A stretch of DNA of 64,000 nt from Pseudoduganella rivuli (GTDB lineage: Bacteria > Pseudomonadota > Gammaproteobacteria > Burkholderiales > Burkholderiaceae_D): positions 361,161-425,160 of the forward strand of contig NZ_WKJJ01000005.1 in NCBI RefSeq assembly GCF_009674485.1, given 5' to 3'. The stretch's first letter is position 1. The number at the start of each line of letters is the position of its first letter. Positions 58,178 through 64,000 of this stretch are shown one piece after another. A program made the position numbers and the translations under genes. Under the pieces are notes generated by a model. The model was not told where the DNA came from, ran no database searches, and saw only the letters and a program-made list of their open reading frames with translations.

Positions 58178-59332
58178 ATGTACCCGGATTTACCCCGTTC
58201 CCCCCGCCATACGCGGGAACATGAGGCGTTCCGCGCCACGGTGCGGCGCTTCGTCGATGCGGAGCTGATGCCGCATATCGATGCGTGGGAAGAGGCGGGC
58301 GAGTTTCCCCGCGCGCTGTACCGCCGGGCGGGGGAGCTGGGGCTGCTGGGACTGGGGTATCCGGAACCGTATGGCGGCGCCGACGCGGACTTGTTCCACC
58401 ACCTGGTGCTGATCGAAGAACTGGCGCGTACCGGCTGCGGCGGGCTGATGGCGTCGCTGTTCAGCCACGCGATCGGCGCGCCACCGATCCTGAACGGCGG
58501 TTCCGACGCGTTGAAGGCGCGCCTGTTGCCGGGCATCCTGTCCGGTGAACTGGTCAGCGCGCTGGCTATCACGGAGCCGTCCGGCGGCTCGGACGTCGCC
58601 AATCTGGCCACCCGCGCCGTGCGCGACGGCGACCATTACATCGTCGATGGCGCCAAGACCTTTATCACTTCCGGCATGCGTGCCGACGTGCTGTCGGTGG
58701 CGGTGCGCACGGGCGGCCCCGGTGCGGGCGGCGTGTCGATGCTGGTGGTCGACGGCGCTACGCCGGGACTGACCCGCTCGCCGCTGAAGAAGATGGGCTG
58801 GTGGTGTTCCGATACCGCGCAATTGCACTTTGACGGTTGCCGCGTGCCGGTGGCCAACTTGCTGGGCCAGGAAAACGGCGGCTTCAAGCTCATCATGCGC
58901 AATTTCAACCACGAGCGGCTGATGTTGGCCATGCAATCGTACGGTCTGGCGCGGGCCGCGCTGGACGAGGCGTCGGACTGGGCCGGGCAGCGCGTAACAT
59001 TTGGCCAGCCGCTGGTGCGGCACCAGGCCGTGCGCCACAAACTGGTGGCGATGGCGACACAAATCGAAGCCACCCGGGCGCTGCTGGAAGACCTGACCGG
59101 ACGCATGGCGGACGGGGAAGCGCCCGTCGCGCAACTGTGCATGCTGAAGAACTTCGCGGCGCAAACCATGCAATTCTGCGCCGACCAGGCCGTGCAGGTG
59201 CTGGGCGGCATGGGCTTCATGCGGGGCACGAAATCGGAGCGGATATACCGCGATGCCAAGGTCTACATGATCGGCGGCGGCGCCGAGGAAATCCTCAACG
59301 ACCTGGCGGCGCGCCAGCTGGGATGGCACTGA
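58178..59332 (+). CDS. Acyl-CoA dehydrogenase
   Basis: 384 residues with AAGGAGG upstream. FAD and substrate motifs are seen: YPEPYGGADADLF, ALAITEPSGGSDVANL, DGAKTFITSGM, and QVLGGMGFMRG near the end. At the position of the Glu of MCAD-type enzymes (YEGT) it reads MIGGGAEE, so the base may come from Glu in NFNHERLML, as in isovaleryl-type enzymes. The specificity is unknown. It follows the PcaR-like gene by 45 nt on the same strand but has its own palindromic control element, so it may be regulated on its own. Confidence 0.88.
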   Translation: MYPDLPRSPRHTREHEAFRATVRRFVDAELMPHIDAWEEAGEFPRALYRRAGELGLLGLGYPEPYGGADADLFHHLVLIEELARTGCGGLMASLFSHAIGAPPILNGGSDALKARLLPGILSGELVSALAITEPSGGSDVANLATRAVRDGDHYIVDGAKTFITSGMRADVLSVAVRTGGPGAGGVSMLVVDGATPGLTRSPLKKMGWWCSDTAQLHFDGCRVPVANLLGQENGGFKLIMRNFNHERLMLAMQSYGLARAALDEASDWAGQRVTFGQPLVRHQAVRHKLVAMATQIEATRALLEDLTGRMADGEAPVAQLCMLKNFAAQTMQFCADQAVQVLGGMGFMRGTKSERIYRDAKVYMIGGGAEEILNDLAARQLGWH

Positions 59333-59520
59333 ATGGTGCACCGCGGCGATAAATGACGTTCGCGTGCCACGGATTTTTGATTAAAAAACCATACATCTTA
59401 ATAATTTCAATATAAAAGTTACAGTAGGAGCTTGCGGTGGCTGGGGCATTCCGCGATACTTGCCCATGGACAAAACCGGTAATTCCGGTTGATCTCGATC
59501 AACTCCCCAACTGAGAACTC

Positions 59521-61215
59521 ATGACTATTACCAAGCGCTTGATTACGACCCTGTCAGTCGCGCTATTGGCGCTGATTTTTGTCGGCGCCAATGGACTGAT
59601 TCAATTGAAGCGCTCGCAGCAGCGTTTCGAAACAGTGCAATCGCGCCTGCTGCCGAGCATCGCCGGCCTGAACGCCGCCAAGCATGCGCTGGCCGCCAGC
59701 CGCCTGGCCGGCTACCGCCTGTCTGTGTTCTCCAACTTGCCGGACAAGACCGCGCTGGACAAGGCGTATAACGATGCGCACGCGAATTTCGACAAGGTGA
59801 TCGGCGAATACGAAAAAGAACGTATTTATGACGACACCGACCGCAAGATGATCGAGTCGGACAAGTCGACCATGGCCGCTTACCGCCAGGCGCTGGTGCC
59901 GTTCCTGGCCGCGTCGCATGCGGGCGACATGGACGCCATCCGCGAAACCCTGCTGGCCGGCACGCCGCTGGCCGTCAGCGCCGCCGCGCTGCAAAAATCG
60001 CTGGATGACCATATCGCCTACAACAACAAGCTGATCGACGAGGTACGCGTGGAAGCGGAAGCCGCCTACAGCAGCGCGCTGACCTTGCTGAGCGTGGTGA
60101 TCGTGCTGGCGCTGGTCGTCACGGCCGTGCTGGGCTTCCACCTGTTCAGCATCATCCGCAACAGCCTGGCGGCCATCAAGGGCACCATCGAAGACGTCAG
60201 CCAGTCGCTGGACCTGACCCGCCAGGTGCAAGTCGAGCGCATGGATGAAATCGGCCACACGGCGGTCGCCTTCAACAAGCTGCTGACCGATATCGGCGGC
60301 GCGATTGGCGCGGCCCGCTCGTCGGCCGACGCGGTCAGCTCCGCATCGCAGCAAATCGCCGCCGGCACGGGCGACCTGTCGCAGCGCACGTCGGCCCAGG
60401 CGGCGGCGCTGGAACAGACCGCGTCGTCGATGGAGGAATTGACGTCCACCGTCAGCCAGAACTCGGACAATGCCCGCCAGGCCAATCAACTGGCGCGTTC
60501 CGCATCGGAAGTGGCGGTGCAGGGCGGCAGCGTGGTGGAACAGGTGATCTTCACGATGGGGTCGATCAACGATTCGTCGCGCAAGATTGTCGACATTATT
60601 TCCGTGATCGATGGTATCGCATTCCAGACCAACATCCTGGCGCTGAACGCCGCGGTGGAAGCGGCGCGCGCCGGTGAGCAAGGCCGCGGCTTCGCCGTGG
60701 TGGCGACCGAAGTGCGTAACCTGGCGCAGCGTTCGGCCGCGGCGGCCAAGGAAATCAAGGTCTTGATCAACGACTCCGTGGAAAAAGTAGGCTCGGGCAC
60801 CAAGCTGGTGGAGCAGGCCGGCCAGACCATGGAGCAGGTGGTCACCAGCATCCGCCAGGTGACGGACATCGTGGGCGAAATCAGTTCCGCGACGGAAGAG
60901 CAGAACGCGGGCATCGCGCAAGTGCACCAGGCGATCGCGCAGATGGACCAGACCACCCAGCAAAATGCCGCGCTGGTGGAAGAAACCGCGGCCGCGTCGC
61001 AAGCCATGCAAGACCAGGCGGCCAGCCTGTCGGCCGTGGTCAGCGCGTTCCGCATCGACAATGCCCACTACGTGGCCAAGCCTGCCGCCCGCGCCGCCAA
61101 GGCGCCGGTGACGGCGCTGACGGTGTCCCGCCAGCCCAAGCCCAGCTCCGCCCCGAAGGCCGCTGGTGCGAAAAAAGTCGTGAATTCGCCGGATGGCGAG
61201 TGGGAAGAGTTCTGA
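59521..61215 (+). CDS. Methyl-accepting chemotaxis protein with CheR/CheB tether
   Basis: 564 residues. TM1 (about 10-28) and TM2 (about 190-212) flank a four-helix-bundle periplasmic domain, followed by HAMP and the signalling domain with the conserved hairpin [20 protein letters not shown] and [18 protein letters not shown]. The extreme C-terminus is EWEEF, matching the xWxxF pentapeptide that recruits the methyltransferase and methylesterase. The ligand is unknown. No other che gene is in the window. Confidence 0.93.
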   Translation: MTITKRLITTLSVALLALIFVGANGLIQLKRSQQRFETVQSRLLPSIAGLNAAKHALAASRLAGYRLSVFSNLPDKTALDKAYNDAHANFDKVIGEYEKERIYDDTDRKMIESDKSTMAAYRQALVPFLAASHAGDMDAIRETLLAGTPLAVSAAALQKSLDDHIAYNNKLIDEVRVEAEAAYSSALTLLSVVIVLALVVTAVLGFHLFSIIRNSLAAIKGTIEDVSQSLDLTRQVQVERMDEIGHTAVAFNKLLTDIGGAIGAARSSADAVSSASQQIAAGTGDLSQRTSAQAAALEQTASSMEELTSTVSQNSDNARQANQLARSASEVAVQGGSVVEQVIFTMGSINDSSRKIVDIISVIDGIAFQTNILALNAAVEAARAGEQGRGFAVVATEVRNLAQRSAAAAKEIKVLINDSVEKVGSGTKLVEQAGQTMEQVVTSIRQVTDIVGEISSATEEQNAGIAQVHQAIAQMDQTTQQNAALVEETAAASQAMQDQAASLSAVVSAFRIDNAHYVAKPAARAAKAPVTALTVSRQPKPSSAPKAAGAKKVVNSPDGEWEEF

Positions 61216-61245
61216 TCCCTTCCCACCGCAGTGGATGACTTCAAG

Positions 61246-61274
61246 CAGCCCGCCCAGTGCGGGCTGTTTTTTTT
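61246..61274 (+). terminator. Rho-independent terminator after the chemoreceptor gene
   Basis: CAGCCCGC (61246-61253), loop CCAGT, GCGGGCTG (61259-61266) and eight T. It lies 30 nt after the stop codon. Confidence 0.9.
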
Positions 61275-61276
61275 CA

Positions 61277-61322
61277 GGGGCCTGGCCCCAAAAGCACGAG
61301 CGTGCGATTGGGGCCAGGCCCC
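61277..61322. repeat. Large GC-rich palindrome (cruciform-like element)
   Basis: GGGGCCTGGCCCC (61277-61289) and GGGGCCAGGCCCC (61310-61322) are perfect inverted 13-bp arms; each arm is itself nearly palindromic. Between them GCACG/CGTGC (61294-61305) forms an inner hairpin. It lies between the chemoreceptor terminator and the convergent Lrp-type gene and can terminate the latter. Its GGGGYC-rich make-up recalls the hairpin at 12860-12886. Confidence 0.5.
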
Positions 61323-61338
61323 GTAATGACGATTTGCC

Positions 61339-61854
61339 CTACACAAAATGCACGCGCATCTTGGGTTGGCGGGGCTGGGCGATGTGGTCCAGCGGCAGTT
61401 CCGTTACCTGCTTGACCTTCTTCAGCGAAATATTGGTCTTCACGTTGGTGACGCCGGGGATGCGCAGCAGGCTGTGCATCATGAATTCGGAAAACGACGC
61501 CAGGTCGTGCGACACCGCCCGCAGCACGTAATCCGCCTCGCCCGTCACGGAAAAGCATTCCAGCACTTCCGGCAAATCGCAGATCGCCCGTTCGAAACTC
61601 GCGCCCGATGACGTGGTGTGCCGGTCCAGTGTCACGTGGATAAAGGCCTGCACACCCAGGCCCACGACGGCCGGATCCAGCATGGCCGCGTAATGGTCGA
61701 TCACCCGCGCTTCTTCCAGGCGCTGGATACGGCGGCTCACTTGCGATGTCGATAAATGGATGCGTTCGCCCAGCGCACTGTTGGTGGCGCGCCCATCGCG
61801 CTGTAATTCGGCCAGCAGGGCCAGGTCGTGGCGGTCAACGCTGATCGTGGACAT
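61339..61854 (-). CDS. Lrp/AsnC-family transcriptional regulator
   Basis: 171 residues from the ATG at 61854, preceded by AAGGAG; an in-frame start at 61878 lacks it. The AsnC helix-turn-helix (HDLALLAELQRDGRATNSAL, LSTSQVSRRIQRLEEA) and the RAM effector domain (EVLECFSVTGEADYVLRAVS, IPGVTNVKTNISLKKVK) are complete. The target and ligand, probably an amino acid, are unknown: no amino-acid gene is beside it. It is divergent from the sCache gene at 62045. Confidence 0.9.
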   Translation of the reverse strand: MSTISVDRHDLALLAELQRDGRATNSALGERIHLSTSQVSRRIQRLEEARVIDHYAAMLDPAVVGLGVQAFIHVTLDRHTTSSGASFERAICDLPEVLECFSVTGEADYVLRAVSHDLASFSEFMMHSLLRIPGVTNVKTNISLKKVKQVTELPLDHIAQPRQPKMRVHFV

Positions 61855-62044
61855 GGAAACTCCTTGGGTTGCGCACAATTCGTGCGGATAAATATGAATT
61901 CATGCACATTATGGCGGACTCCGGGCCGGCCGGGGAGGGTAAGGAAATCCTGAGGCCTGAATCAGGCGGGGACGATGGCGGGTGGCCGCCTGCTTTGCTA
62001 AGGTGAAACTAGCAAGTATGCAGCATCGTTCTCAGGAGACATTC

Positions 62045-62506
62045 ATGAAGCACTTCGTTACCGCAGCCAGCCTGGCGTCAGCTTTGGCCACCTGCGCGCC
62101 AGCCGCCGCGGAGCCGGTCTACGCGACACCGGCGCAGGCGGAACAAATCGTCGCCAAAGCCGTGGCTGCCGTGCGCAAGGATAACGCGAAGACCTTCGCG
62201 GCCATCACCGCCAAGGATCCCGCATGGGTGCAGGGCGACCTGTACCCGGTGGTCTATGACATGCACGGCAAGGTGCTGGCGCACGGCCAGAACGCGCGCA
62301 TGGTGGGCAAGGACGTGCTGGAATTGCGGGATGCGGACGGCAAGGCCTTCATCCGCGAACGCATGGAACTGGCTGCCACCAAGGCCAGCTTCTGGCAAGA
62401 CTATGCGTTTGTCGACCCGATCACCAAGTCCATCTTGCCTAAACGCATGTATTGCGAACGCTCGGAGGGCATGGTGATCTGCGCCGGCATCTACAAGCGA
62501 CACTGA
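62045..62506 (+). CDS. Secreted stand-alone sCache-domain protein, second copy
   Basis: 153 residues from the ATG at 62045 with CAGGAGA upstream. A signal peptide (LASALATCAPAAAEP) precedes a single Cache-like domain that aligns over its whole length with the protein at 7499: helix AEQIVAKAVAAVRK, GDLYPVVYDMHGKVLAHG, GKDVLELRDADGKAF, DYAFVDPITKSILPK and an ending GIYK. Both carry a Cys pair near the C-terminal part that could be oxidised. There is no transmembrane or signalling domain. It is monocistronic as far as seen, 87 nt before a TonB receptor gene; role in ligand sensing is inferred. Confidence 0.8.
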   Translation: MKHFVTAASLASALATCAPAAAEPVYATPAQAEQIVAKAVAAVRKDNAKTFAAITAKDPAWVQGDLYPVVYDMHGKVLAHGQNARMVGKDVLELRDADGKAFIRERMELAATKASFWQDYAFVDPITKSILPKRMYCERSEGMVICAGIYKRH

Positions 62507-62593
62507 ACGGCTTGCCTTACTGCGCCGAGTAAGTAATCATAGGAAACCCAGTTGCCGACAATCCATTTCAACAAGCGCACTCCGGGGGAAGCT

Positions 62594-64000
62594 ATGTCAC
62601 AGTTTCAGCGAGTTGGCGCCGCCTGCGCGGCGCTGATGGTCCCGTGCGCCGCATCGGCCGGTGACTTGCCGGACGCCGTACCGTCCGTGATTGTCGTGGG
62701 CCAGCGGGCCAGCCTCGATACGGCCAGCCAGATTCGCCGCGCCGGTCCCGGTGTGGTCGATGCGGTCGTGGCCGACCAGATCGACAAGCTGCCCGACTTC
62801 AGCGTCACCGACGCCTTGCAGCGCATCCCCGGCGTTCAGATCGCCCGCGACCGCGGCGACGGCACGGCGGTGGCGATCCGCGGCCTGACGCAAATGGAAA
62901 CCACGCTCAACGGCCGTGAAGTGTTCACCGCCGGCGCCGGCCGCAACCTGGACTTTGCCGACGTGCCGGCCGACATGGTGGCGGCCATCGCCATCCACAA
63001 GACCGCCATCGCCAGCCAGCTGGAAGGGGGCGTGGGCGGCCTGGCCGACTTGCGCACGCGCCGCCCGTTCGATTTCAGCGGCACCCGCCTGGCCGCCACG
63101 GCGCGCTACGTGCACGGCGAGTTGGCCGGCGGGGGCGCGCCGCAATACTCCGCGCTGGCCAGCACGCGCTGGCAAACCGCCGTGGGCGAATTCGGCGCGC
63201 TGGCCAGCGTGTCGGTGCAGCGCCGCGCATGGCGCGAAGACCAGAAAAGCAGCGCCGAACCACGCTTGCGCAAGGATTTGCTGGCTGGACAGGATGTGCT
63301 GGTGCAGGCCGGCGGCACGGAAACGGCCAGTGTCGGCCGGCGCGAGCGCAACGCGTTCAGCACCATGCTGCAATGGCGGCCGTCCGCCGGGATTGAACTG
63401 TATGCGGAAGGCAGCTATGCGCAGTTCAAGACCGTGCAAGACTCGTATCAGGTCAACCTGTCCGCGCCGGCCACGTTCGTGCCCGGCAGCGTCACGCTGT
63501 TCCCCGGCACGCGCGATGTGCAAACCGTCACGTGGACCAATGCGCCGGTGTCGGTGCTGAGTTTTGCGCGCGATACCGTCGACCGCAACCGCCAGCTGGC
63601 CGCCGGCGGCAGCTGGCGCACCGGCAACTGGCTGCTGCAACTCGATGCCAGCCATACGGAGAGCTATAACAACCTGTTCTTTTCCGGCGCCACGCTGGCT
63701 GCCACCGCGCCAGCCTACCGTATCGATTACAGTGGCAAGGTGCCGGTCACGGCCGTGGAGGGACTGGCGCAGCAGGGGGCGGCGGCCTACCGTTACGTCG
63801 GCGTGCCTTACCGCACGCGGCCTTTCGATGGCGCGCTCGATGCGCTGCGGCTCGACGCCACGCTGGCGCGCCCCGGCAGCCTGTTTCATACGGTGACGGC
63901 CGGCGTGCGCCTGGCGCGCCGCAGCGCGGGCAATGCGCCGGGGCTGATCGTGGCCGATGCGCCGGTGAGCCTGCCGGCATCGGCCGCGCCGCTGGGCGCC
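62594..64000 (+). CDS. TonB-dependent receptor (C-terminus outside window)
   Basis: 469 residues are present from the ATG at 62594 to the edge, with no stop. A signal peptide (AALMVPCAASAG) precedes a plug domain with ADQIDKLPDFSVTDALQRIP, GVQIARDRGDGTAVAIRGL and LEGGVGGLADLRTRRPFDF, followed by barrel strands. The plug type is that of the large TonB receptors for carbohydrates or other complex nutrients in proteobacteria, different from the two receptors upstream. A GGGGGAA ribosome binding site is close. The ligand is unknown. Confidence 0.88.
   Translation, partial: MSQFQRVGAACAALMVPCAASAGDLPDAVPSVIVVGQRASLDTASQIRRAGPGVVDAVVADQIDKLPDFSVTDALQRIPGVQIARDRGDGTAVAIRGLTQMETTLNGREVFTAGAGRNLDFADVPADMVAAIAIHKTAIASQLEGGVGGLADLRTRRPFDFSGTRLAATARYVHGELAGGGAPQYSALASTRWQTAVGEFGALASVSVQRRAWREDQKSSAEPRLRKDLLAGQDVLVQAGGTETASVGRRERNAFSTMLQWRPSAGIELYAEGSYAQFKTVQDSYQVNLSAPATFVPGSVTLFPGTRDVQTVTWTNAPVSVLSFARDTVDRNRQLAAGGSWRTGNWLLQLDASHTESYNNLFFSGATLAATAPAYRIDYSGKVPVTAVEGLAQQGAAAYRYVGVPYRTRPFDGALDALRLDATLARPGSLFHTVTAGVRLARRSAGNAPGLIVADAPVSLPASAAPLGA

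Noticed and set aside
1..64000. CRISPR arrays, tRNA/rRNA genes, insertion sequences, prophage or toxin-antitoxin modules
   Set aside because: I looked for regular repeats, transposase or integrase motifs and tRNA-like cloverleaf ends and saw none that I could support.

Overview
This 64 kb window looks like a chromosomal segment of a Gram-negative, high-GC betaproteobacterium. The Oxalobacteraceae (Massilia/Duganella/Janthinobacterium-like) is my best guess. It rests on the outer-membrane porins with C-terminal Phe, several TonB-dependent receptors, IclR-controlled aromatic catabolism and general codon usage; this is an inference, since no rRNA or phylogenetic marker is present. I see no insertion sequence, phage, CRISPR array, tRNA or rRNA gene. 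The first gene (an exo/endonuclease/phosphatase-type lipoprotein, minus strand) and the last gene (a TonB-dependent receptor, plus strand) run off the window.

Layout. (1) 1-8739: EEP lipoprotein; a LysR regulator divergent from an SDR plus tautomerase pair; a DUF2145 pair; an AAHS aromatic-acid transporter, porin and secreted sCache protein operon; a pentapeptide-repeat protein. (2) 8877-30179: a glycan utilization locus that I read as built around N-acetylgalactosamine. A GH43-like/GH35 fusion beta-galactosidase converges on a minus-strand catabolic operon (agaS, ROK kinase, agaZ/kbaZ-like, agaR DeoR repressor, nagA/agaA deacetylase, sugar MFS permease). A plus-strand operon diverges from it: a GH31 probable alpha-N-acetylgalactosaminidase, a TonB receptor, a Tat-exported GH109 glycosidase and a DUF3472 lipoprotein. 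The roughly 290 bp between the two operons carries a dense set of CTTTC/GAAAG elements that are probably the AgaR operators.

(3) 30215-36663: DUF2867 protein, pyridoxamine-oxidase-like stress protein, a second TonB receptor and a PAS-GAF-GGDEF-EAL c-di-GMP protein. (4) 36839-39797: aldolase (HpcH/HpaI), tartronate semialdehyde reductase and glycerate kinase, the lower part of a glucarate/galactarate-type pathway; then a TauE/SafE permease, a degenerate HAD protein, a 50-residue protein with a LexA-like helix-turn-helix segment, and a large MASE1-CHASE-PAS hybrid histidine kinase. (5) 45703-52289: a quinate/shikimate-to-protocatechuate operon (HPPD-like VOC protein, AroE-like dehydrogenase, dehydroshikimate dehydratase, AroQ, porin, MHS transporter) divergent from an IclR regulator. 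(6) 53303-58132: protocatechuate branch of the beta-ketoadipate pathway (pcaH, pcaG, pcaB and a PcaC-PcaD fusion) divergent from a PcaR-like IclR regulator, followed by an acyl-CoA dehydrogenase. (7) 59521-64000: chemoreceptor, Lrp/AsnC regulator, a second secreted sCache protein and the partial TonB receptor.

Regions 5 and 6 form one metabolic line: quinate or shikimate is taken up, converted through dehydroquinate and dehydroshikimate to protocatechuate, then ring-opened toward beta-ketoadipate. Region 2 is a second self-contained line: outer-membrane uptake, two unrelated alpha-GalNAc-type glycosidases, a permease, kinase, deacetylase and deaminase/isomerase. The most interesting observations are the two alpha-GalNAcase families in one betaproteobacterial locus with its operator array, a sense-oriented intergenic stem-loop repeat family, the split QuiC arrangement, the inverted PcaC-PcaD fusion, and several enzymes with altered catalytic residues.
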